Origin: Osmia lignaria lignaria
Taxonomy: Eukaryota > Arthropoda > Insecta > Hymenoptera > Megachilidae
DNA: 64,000 nt
Reading direction: 5' to 3'
NCBI RefSeq assembly: GCF_051020975.1
Contig: NW_027478166.1
Span: forward strand, 14,075,501 to 14,139,500
This document shows positions 1-13,100 of this stretch, piece by piece. Position 1 is the first letter of the stretch, and every line of letters starts with the position of its first letter. Under the pieces are notes generated by a model. It saw only the letters and a program-made list of their open reading frames with translations. It had not been told where the DNA came from and ran no database searches. The position numbers and the translations under genes are program-made.

Positions 1-1610
1 TCAGATGCGTAGTTCTCGAGATATATCAAGATATTTAAAAGTTGCGAAGCCGCACCAACATAATAGAGATACAGAAACACCGTGGCCCCTTTCTTTGAGA
101 TAACTATGCACTATTGCGCGCTGCAAATGCCACTTCCAGCTTAGCTGTGCAGAAGAAGAACAACAAGAAGAAGAAATATCTCGAAATATGTCCTTCAGGC
201 CCCTTCCCTTGAGATAAATCTGCAAATATCTCGGAAACGAAGCGAGCTATGGCAAAATGTTCAGAGACCTTTTTTGTAGAGAATTAAGTTTCCTACTTTT
301 TATGTTCTATGATATTTTTTGATCAGATGCGTAGTTCTCGAGATATATCAAAATATTTAAAATTTCCGAAGCGGCACCAACATAATAGAGATACAGAAAC
401 ACCGTGGCCCCTTTCTTTGAGGTAACTCTGCACTATTGCGAGCTGCAAATGCCACGTCCAGCTTAGCTGTGCAGAAGAAGATCCACAAGAAGAAGAAATA
501 TCTCAAAATATGTCCGTCAGGCCCCTTCCCTTGAGATAAATCTGCAAATATCTCGGAAACGAAGCGAGCTATGGCAAAATGTTAAGATACCTTTTTTGTA
601 GAGAATTAAGTTTCCTACTTTTTATGTTCTATGATATTTTTTGATCAGATGCGTAGTTCTCGAGATATATCAAGATATTTAAAAGTTCCGAAGCTGCACC
701 AACATAATAGAGGTACAGAAACACCGTGGCCTCTTTCTCTGAGATAACTCTGCACTATTGCGAGCTGCAAATGCCACTTCCAGCTTAACTGTGCAGAAGA
801 AGAACAACAAGAAGAAGAAATATCTCGAAATATGTCCGTCAGGCCCCTTCCCTTGAGATAAATCTGCAAATACCTCGGAAACGAAGCGAGCTATGGCAAA
901 ATGTTAAGAGACCTTTTTTGTAGAGAATTAAGTTTCCTACAATTTATGTTCTATGATATTTTTTGATCAGATGCGTAGTTCTCGAGATATATCAAGATAT
1001 TTAAAAGTTCCGAAGCCGCACCAACATAATAGAGATACAGAAACACCGTGGCCTCTTTCTTTGAGATAACTCTGCACTATTGCGAGCTGCAAATGCCACT
1101 TCCAGCTTAGCTGTGCAGAAGAAGAACAACAAGAAGAAGAAATATCTCGAAATATGTCCGTCAGACCCCTTCCCTTGAGATAAATCTGCAAATATCTCGG
1201 AAACGAAGCGAGCTATGGCAAAATGTTAAGATACCTTTTTTGTAGAGAATTAAGTTTCCTACTTTTTATGTTCTATGATATTTTTTGATCAGATGCGTAG
1301 TTCTCGAGATATATCAAGATATTTAAAAGTTGCGAAGCCCCACCAACATAATAGAGATACAGAAACACCGTGGCCCCTTTCTTTGAGATAACTATGCACT
1401 ATTGCGCGCTGCAAATGCCACTTCCAGCTTAGCTGTGCAGAAGAAGAACAACAAGAAGAAGAAATATCTCGAAATATGTCCTTCAGGCCCCTTCCCTTGA
1501 GATAAATCTGCAAATATCTCGGAAACGAAGCGAGCTATGGCAAAATGTTCAGAGACCTTTTTTGTAGAGAATTAAGTTTCCTACTTTTTATGTTCTATGA
1601 TATTTTTTGA
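1..1610. repeat. Monomers 1-5: A-B-C-D-A block
   Basis: Five full monomers in the order A, B, C, D, A. Monomer 1 carries TTGCGAAG and CCTTCAG with GTTCAGAGACC downstream. Monomer 2 (323) is a B with GAAGATCCACAAG and CTCAAAATATG. Monomer 5 (1289) is a second A with the private variant AAGCCCCACC. The B-C-D-A order returns at 3543-4830, offset 3220 bp (10 monomers), so these are two copies of one older block. The C-D-A-B order is seen again at 8695-9982, 14169-15456 and 21897-23184. Confidence 0.9.
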
Positions 1611-3220
1611 TCAGATGCGTAGTTCTCGAGATATATCAAAATATTTAAAATTTCCGAAGCGGCACCAACATAATAGAGATACAGAAACACCGTGGCCCCT
1701 TTCTTTGAGGTAACTCTGCACTATTGCGAGCTGGAAATGCCACTTCAAGTTTAGCTGTGCAGAAGAAGAACAACGAGAAGAAGAAATATCTCGAAATATG
1801 TCCGTCAGGCCCCTTCCCTTGAGATAAATCTGCAAATATCTCGGAACCGAAGCGAGCTATGGCAAAATGTTACGAGACCTTTTTTGTAGAGAATTATGTT
1901 TCCTGCAATTTATGTTCTATGATATTTTTTGATCAGAAGCGTAGTTCTCGAGATATATCAAGATATTTAAAAGTTCCGAAGCCGCACCAACATAATAGAG
2001 ATACAGAAACACCGTGGCCCCTTTCTTTGAGATAACTCTGCACTATTGCGAGCTGCAAATGCCACTTCGAGCTTAGCTGTGCAGAAGAAGAACAACAAGA
2101 AGAAGAAATATCTCGAAATATGTCCGTCAGACCCCTTCCCTTGAGATATATCTGCAAATATCTCGGAAACGAAGCGAGCTATGGCAAAATGTTAAGATAC
2201 CTTTTTTGTAGAGAATTAAGTTTCCTACTTTTTATGTTCTATGATATTTTTTGATCAGGTGCGTAGTTCTCGAGATATATCAAGATATTTAAAAGTTCCG
2301 AAGTCGCACCAACATAATAGAGATACAGAAACACCGTGGCCCCTTTCTTTGAGATAACTCTGCACTATTGCGAGCTGGAAATGCCACTTCCAGTTTAGCT
2401 GTGCAGAAGAAGAACAACGAGAAGAAGAAATATCTCGAAATATGTCCGTCAGGCCCCTTCCCTTGAGATAAATCTGCAAATATCTCGGAAACGAAGCGAG
2501 CTATGGCAAAATGTTAAGATACCTTTTTTGTAGAGAATTAAGTTTCCTACTTTTTATGTTCTATGATATTTTTTGATCAGATGCGTAGTTCTCGAGATAT
2601 ATCAAGATATTTAAAAGTTCCGAAGACGCACCAACATAATAGAGATACAGGAACACCGTGGCCCCTTTCTTTGAGATAACTCTGCACTATTGCGAGCTGG
2701 AAATGCCACTTCAAGTTTAGCTGTGCAGAAGAAGAACAACGAGAAGAAGAAATATCTCGAAATATGTCCGTCAGGCCCCTTCCCTTGAGATAAATCTGCA
2801 AATATCTCGGAACCGAAGCGAGCTATGGCAAAATGTTACGAGACCTTTTTTGTAGAGAATTATGTTTCCTGCAATTTATGTTCTATGATATTTTTTGATC
2901 AGAAGCGTAGTTCTCGAGATATATCAAGATATTTAAAAGTTCCGAAGCCGCACCAACATAATAGAGATACAGAAACACCGTGGCCCCTTTCTTTGAGATA
3001 ACTCTGCACTATTGCGAGCTGCAAATGCCACTTCGAGCTTAGCTGTGCAGAAGAAGAACAACAAGAAGAAGAAATATCTCGAAATATGTCCGTCAGACCC
3101 CTTCCCTTGAGATAAATCTGCAAATATCTCGGAAACGAAGCGAGCTATGGCAAAATGTTAAGATACCTTTTTTGTAGAGAATTAAGTTTCCTACTTTTTA
3201 TGTTCTATGATATTTTTTGA
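1611..3220. repeat. Monomers 6-10: B/E hybrid, F, G, E, F
   Basis: Monomer 6 (1611-1932) is a hybrid: its left part has B markers (AAAATTTCC, GCGGCACC, GAGGTAAC) and its right part E markers (GGAAATG, TCAAGTTT, CAACGAG, GGAACCGAAG, GTTACGAGACC). The switch lies between about 1710 and 1733. E then F is repeated within the block at an offset of 966 bp (1611-2254 against 2577-3220), with one G monomer (2255) between. This is an exchange junction between the A-B-C-D block and the E-F-G block. Confidence 0.85.
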
Positions 3221-4701
3221 TCAGATGCGTAGTTCTCGAGATATATCAAGATATTTAAAAGTTCCGAAGCTGCACCAACATAATAGAGGTACAGAAACAC
3301 CGTGGCCTCTTTCTCTGAGATAACTCTGCACTATTGCGAGCTGCAAATGCCACTTCCAGCTTAACTGTGCAGAAGAAGAACAACAAGAAGAAGAAATATC
3401 TCGAAATATGTCCTTCAGGCCCCTTCCCTTGAGATAAATCTGCAAATATCTCGGAAACGAAGCGAGCTATGGCAAAATGTTCAGAGACCTTTTTTGTAGA
3501 GAATTAAGTTTCCTACTTTTTATGTTCTATGATATTTTTTGATCAGATGCGTAGTTCTCGAGATATATCAAAATATTTAAAATTTCCGAAGCGGCACCAA
3601 CATAATAGAGATACAGAAACACCGTGGCCCCTTTCTTTGAGGTAACTCTGCACTATTGCGAGCTGCAAATGCCACGTCCAGCTTAGCTGTGCAGAAGAAG
3701 AACCACAAGAAGAAGAAATATCTCAAAATATGTCCGTCAGGCCCCTTCCCTTGAGATAAATCTGCAAATATCTCGGAAACGAAGCGAGCTATGGCAAAAT
3801 GTTAAGATACCTTTTTTGTAGAGAATTAAGTTTCCTACTTTTTATGTTCTATGATATTTTTTGATCAGATGCGTAGTTCTCGAGATATATCAAGATATTT
3901 AAAAGTTCCGAAGCTGCACCAACATAATAGAGGTACAGAAACACCGTGGCCTCTTTCTCTGAGATAACTCTGCACTATTGCGAGCTGCAAATGCCACTTC
4001 CAGCTTAACTGTGCAGAAGAAGAACAACAAGAAGAAGAAATATCTCGAAATATGTCCGTCAGGCCCCTTCCCTTGAGATAAATCTGCAAATACCTCGGAA
4101 ACGAAGCGAGCTATGGCAAAATGTTAAGAGACCTTTTTTGTAGAGAATTAAGTTTCCTACAATTTATGTTCTATGATATTTTTTGATCAGATGCGTAGTT
4201 CTCGAGATATATCAAGATATTTAAAAGTTCCGAAGCCGCACCAACATAATAGAGATACAGAAACACCGTGGCCTCTTTCTTTGAGATAACTCTGCACTAT
4301 TGCGAGCTGCAAATGCCACTTCCAGCTTAGCTGTGCAGAAGAAGAACAACAAGAAGAAGAAATATCTCGAAATATGTCCGTCAGACCCCTTCCCTTGAGA
4401 TAAATCTGCAAATATCTCGGAAACGAAGCGAGCTATGGCAAAATGTTAAGATACCTTTTTTGTAGAGAATTAAGTTTCCTACTTTTTATGTTCTATGATA
4501 TTTTTTGATCAGATGCGTAGTTCTCGAGATATATCAAGATATTTAAAAGTTGCGAAGCCGCACCAACATAATAGAGATACAGAAACACCGTGGCCCCTTT
4601 CTTTGAGATAACTATGCACTATTGCGCGCTGCAAATGCCACTTCCAGCTTAGCTGTGCAGAAGAAGAACAACAAGAAGAAGAAATATCTCGAAATATGTC
4701 C
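3221..4701. repeat. Monomers 11-15: C/A hybrid followed by B-C-D-A
   Basis: Monomer 11 (3221-3542) begins as class C (GCTGCACC, AGAGGTAC, CTTAACTG) and ends as class A (TCCTTCAG, GTTCAGAGACC), switching between about 3364 and 3413. What follows repeats the start of the window at an offset of 3220 bp: B (3543), C (3865), D (4187), A (4509). The B here has GAACCACAAG where the first copy has GATCCACAAG, and the final A has GTTTAGAGACC, so the copies have begun to diverge. Confidence 0.85.
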
Positions 4702-7700
4702 TTCAGGCCCCTTCCCTTGAGATAAATCTGCAAATATCTCGGAAACGAAGCGAGCTATGGCAAAATGTTTAGAGACCTTTTTTGTAGAGAATTAAGTTTC
4801 CTACTTTTTATGTTCTATGATATTTTTTGATCAGATGCGTAGTTCTCGAGATATATCAAAATATTTAAAATTTCCGAAGCGGCACCAACATAATAGAGAT
4901 ACAGAAACACCGTGGCCCCTTTCTTTGAGGTAACTCTGCACTATTGCGAGCTGCAAATGCCACGTCCAGCTTAGCTGTGCAGAAGAAGAACCACAAGAAG
5001 AAGAAATATCTCAAAATATGTCCGTCAGGCCCCTTCCCTTGAGATAAATCTGCAAATATCTCGGAAACGAAGCGAGCTATGGCAAAATGTTAAGATACCT
5101 TTTTTGTAGAGAATTACGTTTCCTACTTTTTATGTTCTATGATATTTTTTGATCAGATGCGTAGTTCTCGAGATATATGAAGATATTTAAAAGTTCCGAA
5201 GCTGCACCAACATAATAGAGGTACAGAAACACCGTGGCCTCTTTCTCTGAGATAACTCTGCACTATTGCGAGCTGCAAATGCCACTTCCAGCTTAGCTGT
5301 GCAGAAGAAGAACAACAAGAAGAAGAAATATCTCGAAATATGTCCGTCAGGCACTTTCCCTTGAGATAAATCTGCAAATATCTCGGAAACGAAGCGAGCT
5401 AAGGCAAAATGTTAAGAGACCTTTTTTGTGGAGAATTAAGTTTCCTACTTTTTATGTTGTATGATATTTTTTGATCAGATGCGTAGTTCTCGAGATATAT
5501 CAAGATATTTAAAATTTCCGAAGCGGCACCAACATAATAGAGATACAGAAACACCGTGGCCCCTTTCTTTGAGGTAACTCTGCACTATTGCGAGCTGCAA
5601 ATGCCACGTCCAGCTTAGCTGTGCAGAAGAAGAACAACAAGAAGAAGAAATATCTCAAAATATGTCCGTCAGGCCCCTTCCCTTGAGATAAATCTGCAAA
5701 TATCTCGGAAACGAAGCGAGCTATGGCAAAATGTTAAGATACCTTTTTTGTAGAGAATTAAGTTTCCTACTTTTTATGTTCTATGATATTTTTCGATCAG
5801 ATGCGTAGTTCTCGAGATATATGAAGATATTTAAAAGTTCCGAAGCTGCACCAACATAATAGAGGTACAGAAACACCGTGGCCTCTTTCTCTGAGATAAC
5901 TCTGCACTATTGCGAGCTCCAAATGCCACTTCCAGCTTAGCTGTGCAGAAGAAGAACAACAAGAAGAAGAAATATCTCGAAATATGTCCGTCAGGCACTT
6001 TCCCTTGAGATAAATCTGCAAATATCTCGGAAACGAAGCGAGCTAAGGCAAAATGTTAAGAGACCTTTTTTGTGGAGAATTAAGTTTCCTACTTTTTATG
6101 TTGTATGATATTTTTTGATCAGATGCGTAGTTCTCGAGATATATCAAGATATTTAAAAGTTCCAAAGCCGCACCAACATAATAGAGATACAGAAACACCG
6201 TGGCCCCTTTCTTTGAGATAACTCTGCACTATTGCGAGCTGGAAATGCCACTTCCAGCTTAGCTGTGCAGAAGAAGAACAAGAAGAAGAAGAAATATCTC
6301 GAAATATGTCCGCCAGGCCCCTTCCCTTGAGATAAATCTGCAAATATCTCGGAAACGAAGCGAGCTATGGCAAAATGTTACGCGACCTTTTTTGTAGAGA
6401 ATTATGTTTCCTACAATTTACGTTCTATGATATTTTTTGATCAGAAGCGTAGTTCTCGAGATATATCGAGATATTTAAAAGTTCCGAAGCCGCACCAACA
6501 TAATAGAGATACAGAAACACCGTGGCCCGTTTCTTTGAGATAACTCTGCACTATTGCGAGCTGCAAATGCCACTTCCAGCTTAGCTGTGCAGAAGAAGAA
6601 CAACAAGAAGAAGAAATATCTCGAAATATGTATGTCAGGCCCCTTCCCTTGAGATAAATCTGCAAATATCTCGGAAACGAAGCGAGCTATGGCAAAATGT
6701 TAAGAGACCTTTTTTGTAGAGAATTATGTTTCCTACAATTTACGTTCTATGATATTTTTTGATCAGAAGCGTAGTTCTCGAGATATATCAAGATATTTAA
6801 AAGTTGCGAAGCCGCACCAACATAATAGAGATACAGAAACACCGTGGCCCCTTTCTTTGAGATAACTCTGCACTATTGCGACCTGCAAATGCCACTTCCA
6901 GCTTAGCTGTGCAGACGAAGAACAACAAGAAGAAGAAATATCTCGAAATATGTCCGTCAGACCCCTTCCCTTGAGATATATCTGCAAATATCTCGGAAAC
7001 GAAGCGAGCTATGGCAAAATGTTAAGACACCTTTTTTGTAGAGAATTAAGTTTCCTACTTTTTATGTTCTATGATATTTTTTGATCAGATGCGTAGTTCT
7101 CGAGATATATCAAGATATTTAAAAGTTCCGAAGTCGCACCAACATAATAGAGATACAGAAACACCGTGGCCCCTTTCTTTGAGATAACTCTGCACTATTG
7201 CAAGCTGGAAATGCCACTTCAAGTTTAGCTGTGCAGAAGAAGAACAACGAGAAGAAGAAATATCTCGAAATATGTCCGTCAGGCCCCTTCCCTTGAGATA
7301 AATCTGCAAATATCTCGGAACCGAAGCGAGCTATGGCAAAATGTTACGAGACCTTTTTTGTAGAGAATTATGTTTCCTGCAATTTATGTTCTATGATATT
7401 TTTTGATCAGAAGCGTGGTTCTCGAGATATATCAAGATATTTAAAAGTTCCGAAGCCGCACCAACATAATAGAGATACAGAAACACCGTGGCCCCTTTCT
7501 TTGAGATAACTCTGCACTATTGCGAGCTGCAAATGCCACTTCGAGCTTAGCTGTGCAGAAGAAGAACAACAAGAAGAAGAAATATCTCGAAATATGTCCG
7601 TCAGACCCATTCCCTTGAGATATATCTGCAAATATCTCGGAAACGAAGCGAGCTATGGCAAAATGTTAAGATACCTTTTTTGTAGAGAATTAAGTTTCCT

Positions 7701-10175
7701 ACTTTTTATGTTCTATGATATTTTTTGATCAGGTGCGTAGTTCTCGAGATATATCAAGATATTTAAAAGTTCCGAAGTCGCACCAACATAATAGAGATAC
7801 AGAAACACCGTGGCCCCTTTCTTTGAGATAACTCTGCACTATTGCGAGCTGGAAATGCCACTTCCAGTTTAGCTGTGCAGAAGAAGAACAACGAGAAGAA
7901 GAAATATCTCGAAATATGTCCGTCAGGACCCTTCCCTTGAGATAAATCTGCAAATATCTCGGAAACGAAGCGAGCTATGGCAAAATGTTAAGATACCTTT
8001 TTTGTAGAGAATTAAGTTTCCTACTTTTTATGTTCTATGATATTTTTTGATCAGAAGCGTAGTTCTCGAGATATATCAAGATATTTAAAAGTTCCGAAGC
8101 CGCACCAACATAATAGAGATACAGAAACACCGTGGCCCCTTTCTTTGAGATAACTCTGCACTATTGCGAGCTGCAAATGCCACTTCGAGCTTAGCTGTGC
8201 AGAAGAAGAACAACGAGAAGAAGAAATATCTCGAAATATGTCCGTCAGGCCCCTTCCCTTGAGATAAATCTGCAAATATCTCGGAACCGAAGCGAGCTAT
8301 GGCAAAATGTTACGAGACCTTTTTTGTAGAGAATTATGTTTCCTGCAATTTATGTTCTATGATATTTTTTGATCAGAAGCGTAGTTCTCGAGATATATCA
8401 AGATATTTAAAAGTTCCGAAGCCGCACCAACATAATAGAGATACAGAAACACCGTGGCCCCTTTCTTTGAGATAACTCTGCACTATTGCGAGCTGGAAAT
8501 GCCACTTCCAGTTTAGCTGTGCAGAAGAAGAACAACGAGAAGAAGAAATATCTCGAAATATGTCCGTCAGGACCCTTCCCTTGAGATAAATCTGCAAATA
8601 TCTCGGAAACGAAGCGAGCTATGGCAAAATGTTAAGATACCTTTTTTGTAGAGAATTAAGTTTCCTACTTTTTATGTTCTATGATATTTTTTGATCAGAT
8701 GCGTAGTTCTCGAGATATATCAAGATATTTAAAAGTTCCGAAGCTGCACCAACATAATAGAGGTACAGAAACACCGTGGCCTCTTTCTCTGAGATAACTC
8801 TGCACTATTGCGAGCTGCAAATGCCACTTCCAGCTTAACTGTGCAGAAGAAGAACAACAAGAAGAAGAAATATCTCGAAATATGTCCGTCAGGCCCCTTC
8901 CCTTGAGATAAATCTGCAAATACCTCGGAAACGAAGCGAGCTATGGCAAAATGTTAAGAGACCTTTTTTGTAGAGAATTAAGTTTCCTACAATTTATGTT
9001 CTATGATATTTTTTGATCAGATGCGTAGTTCTCGAGATATATCAAGATATTTAAAAGTTCCGAAGCCGCACCAACATAATAGAGATACAGAAACACCGTG
9101 GCCTCTTTCTTTGAGATAACTCTGCACTATTGCGAGCTGCAAATGCCACTTCCAGCTTAGCTGTGCAGAAGAAGAACAACAAGAAGAAGAAATATCTCGA
9201 AATATGTCCGTCAGACCCCTTCCCTTGAGATAAATCTGCAAATATCTCGGAAACGAAGCGAGCTATGGCAAAATGTTAAGATACCTTTTTTGTAGAGAAT
9301 TAAGTTTCCTACTTTTTATGTTCTATGATATTTTTTGATCAGATGCGTAGTTCTCGAGATATATCAAGATATTTAAAAGTTGCGAAGCCGCACCAACATA
9401 ATAGAGATACAGAAACACCGTGGCCCCTTTCTTTGAGATAACTATGCACTATTGCGCGCTGCAAATGCCACTTCCAGCTTAGCTGTGCAGAAGAAGAACA
9501 ACAAGAAGAAGAAATATCTCGAAATATGTCCTTCAGGCCCCTTCCCTTGAGATAAATCTGCAAATATCTCGGAAACGAAGCGAGCTATGGCAAAATGTTC
9601 AGAGACCTTTTTTGTAGAGAATTAAGTTTCCTACTTTTTATGTTCTATGATATTTTTTGATCAGATGCGTAGTTCTCAAGATATATCAAAATATTTAAAA
9701 TTTCCGAAGCGGCACCAACATAATAGAGATACAGAAACACCGTGGCCCCTTTCTTTGAGGTAACTCTGCACTATTGCGAGCTGCAAATGCCACGTCCAGC
9801 TTAGCTGTGCAGAAGAAGATCCACAAGAAGAAGAAATATCTCAAAATATGTCCGTCAGGCCCCTTCCCTTGAGATAAATCTGCAAATATCTCGGAAACGA
9901 AGCGAGCTATGGCAAAATGTTAAGAGACCTTTGTTGTAGAGAATTATGTTTCCTACAATTTACGTTCTATGATATTTTTTGATCAGAAGCGTAGTTCTCG
10001 AGATATATCAAGATATTTAAAAGTTGCGAAGCCGCACCAACATAATAGAGATACAGAAACACCGTGGCCCCTTTCTTTGAGATAACTCTGCACTATTGCG
10101 ACCTGCAAATGCCACTTCCAGCTTAGCTGTGCAGAAGAAGAACAACAAGAAGAAGAAATATCTCGAAATATGTCC
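4702..10175. repeat. 17-monomer higher-order repeat, copy 1 (5474 bp)
   Basis: Order from mid-monomer 15: A(right half), B, H, B, H, I, J, K, E, F, G, F/E, F/G, C, D, A, B, K(left half). It recurs 5474 bp downstream with shared private variants: TTTTTCGATCAG near 5792, GCAGACGAAG near 6912, TTAAGACACC near 7022, GCGTGGTTCTCG near 7414, CAGACCCATTCC near 7603, and CTCAAGATATATC with CCTTTGTTGTAG in the last B (9661-9982). The one clear discordance between copies is the patch at 8215-8422. The right border lies within 10103-10175, inside a hybrid monomer, so both ends are uncertain by about 73 bp. Confidence 0.9.
8215..8422. other. Gene-conversion-like patch inside HOR copy 1
   Basis: Between 8215 and 8422 copy 1 differs from copy 2 (13689-13896) at about a dozen sites, while both flanks agree. 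The patch reads CAACGAG, AGGCCCC, GGAACCGAAG, GTTACGAGACC, ATTATGTTTCCTGC, CAGAAGCG, GCCGCACC. This is the right part of an E monomer running into the left part of an F monomer, as at the E/F borders near 1933, 2899 and 7407. GCGTAGTTC in the patch fits a source like 1933 or 2899 better than 7407, which has GCGTGGTTC. Conversion or a double crossover are both possible, and either copy could be the altered one. Confidence 0.7.
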
Positions 10176-13100
10176 TTCAGGCCCCTTCCCTTGAGATAAA
10201 TCTGCAAATATCTCGGAAACGAAGCGAGCTATGGCAAAATGTTTAGAGACCTTTTTTGTAGAGAATTAAGTTTCCTACTTTTTATGTTCTATGATATTTT
10301 TTGATCAGATGCGTAGTTCTCGAGATATATCAAAATATTTAAAATTTCCGAAGCGGCACCAACATAATAGAGATACAGAAACACCGTGGCCCCTTTCTTT
10401 GAGGTAACTCTGCACTATTGCGAGCTGCAAATGCCACGTCCAGCTTAGCTGTGCAGAAGAAGAACCACAAGAAGAAGAAATATCTCAAAATATGTCCGTC
10501 AGGCCCCTTCCCTTGAGATAAATCTGCAAATATCTCGGAAACGAAGCGAGCTATGGCAAAATGTTAAGATACCTTTTTTGTAGAGAATTACGTTTCCTAC
10601 TTTTTATGTTCTATGATATTTTTTGATCAGATGCGTAGTTCTCGAGATATATGAAGATATTTAAAAGTTCCGAAGCTGCACCAACATAATAGAGGTACAG
10701 AAACACCGTGGCCTCTTTCTCTGAGATAACTCTGCACTATTGCGAGCTGCAAATGCCACTTCCAGCTTAGCTGTGCAGAAGAAGAACAACAAGAAGAAGA
10801 AATATCTCGAAATATGTCCGTCAGGCACTTTCCCTTGAGATAAATCTGCAAATATCTCGGAAACGAAGCGAGCTAAGGCAAAATGTTAAGAGACCTTTTT
10901 TGTGGAGAATTAAGTTTCCTACTTTTTATGTTGTATGATATTTTTTGATCAGATGCGTAGTTCTCGAGATATATCAAGATATTTAAAATTTCCGAAGCGG
11001 CACCAACATAATAGAGATACAGAAACACCGTGGCCCCTTTCTTTGAGGTAACTCTGCACTATTGCGAGCTGCAAATGCCACGTCCAGCTTAGCTGTGCAG
11101 AAGAAGAACAACAAGAAGAAGAAATATCTCAAAATATGTCCGTCAGGCCCCTTCCCTTGAGATAAATCTGCAAATATCTCGGAAACGAAGCGAGCTATGG
11201 CAAAATGTTAAGATACCTTTTTTGTAGAGAATTAAGTTTCCTACTTTTTATGTTCTATGATATTTTTCGATCAGATGCGTAGTTCTCGAGATATATGAAG
11301 ATATTTAAAAGTTCCGAAGCTGCACCAACATAATAGAGGTACAGAAACACCGTGGCCTCTTTCTCTGAGATAACTCTGCACTATTGCGAGCTCCAAATGC
11401 CACTTCCAGCTTAGCTGTGCAGAAGAAGAACAACAAGAAGAAGAAATATCTCGAAATATGTCCGTCAGGCACTTTCCCTTGAGATAAATCTGCAAATATC
11501 TCGGAAACGAAGCGAGCTAAGGCAAAATGTTAAGAGACCTTTTTTGTGGAGAATTAAGTTTCCTACTTTTTATGTTGTATGATATTTTTTGATCAGATGC
11601 GTAGTTCTCGAGATATATCAAGATATTTAAAAGTTCCAAAGCCGCACCAACATAATAGAGATACAGAAACACCGTGGCCCCTTTCTTTGAGATAACTCTG
11701 CACTATTGCGAGCTGGAAATGCCACTTCCAGCTTAGCTGTGCAGAAGAAGAACAAGAAGAAGAAGAAATATCTCGAAATATGTCCGCCAGGCCCCTTCCC
11801 TTGAGATAAATCTGCAAATATCTCGGAAACGAAGCGAGCTATGGCAAAATGTTACGCGACCTTTTTTGTAGAGAATTATGTTTCCTACAATTTACGTTCT
11901 ATGATATTTTTTGATCAGAAGCGTAGTTCTCGAGATATATCGAGATATTTAAAAGTTCCGAAGCCGCACCAACATAATAGAGATACAGAAACACCGTGGC
12001 CCGTTTCTTTGAGATAACTCTGCACTATTGCGAGCTGCAAATGCCACTTCCAGCTTAGCTGTGCAGAAGAAGAACAACAAGAAGAAGAAATATCTCGAAA
12101 TATGTATGTCAGGCCCCTTCCCTTGAGATAAATCTGCAAATATCTCGGAAACGAAGCGAGCTATGGCAAAATGTTAAGAGACCTTTTTTGTAGAGAATTA
12201 TGTTTCCTACAATTTACGTTCTATGATATTTTTTGATCAGAAGCGTAGTTCTCGAGATATATCAAGATATTTAAAAGTTGCGAAGCCGCACCAACATAAT
12301 AGAGATACAGAAACACCGTGGCCCCTTTCTTTGAGATAACTCTGCACTATTGCGACCTGCAAATGCCACTTCCAGCTTAGCTGTGCAGACGAAGAACAAC
12401 AAGAAGAAGAAATATCTCGAAATATGTCCGTCAGACCCCTTCCCTTGAGATATATCTGCAAATATCTCGGAAACGAAGCGAGCTATGGCAAAATGTTAAG
12501 ACACCTTTTTTGTAGAGAATTAAGTTTCCTACTTTTTATGTTCTATGATATTTTTTGATCAGATGCGTAGTTCTCGAGATATATCAAGATATTTAAAAGT
12601 TCCGAAGTCGCACCAACATAATAGAGATACAGAAACACCGTGGCCCCTTTCTTTGAGATAACTCTGCACTATTGCAAGCTGGAAATGCCACTTCAAGTTT
12701 AGCTGTGCAGAAGAAGAACAACGAGAAGAAGAAATATCTCGAAATATGTCCGTCAGGCCCCTTCCCTTGAGATAAATCTGCAAATATCTCGGAACCGAAG
12801 CGAGCTATGGCAAAATGTTACGAGACCTTTTTTGTAGAGAATTATGTTTCCTGCAATTTATGTTCTATGATATTTTTTGATCAGAAGCGTGGTTCTCGAG
12901 ATATATCAAGATATTTAAAAGTTCCGAAGCCGCACCAACATAATAGAGATACAGAAACACCGTGGCCCCTTTCTTTGAGATAACTCTGCACTATTGCGAG
13001 CTGCAAATGCCACTTCGAGCTTAGCTGTGCAGAAGAAGAACAACAAGAAGAAGAAATATCTCGAAATATGTCCGTCAGACCCATTCCCTTGAGATATATC

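Noticed and set aside
1..322. CENP-B-box-like centromere motif
   Set aside because: I looked for NTTCGNNNNANNCGGGN on both strands. The TTCG words (in CTTCGTTTCCGAG on the minus strand and CTTCGAGC) lack the required A and CGGG positions.
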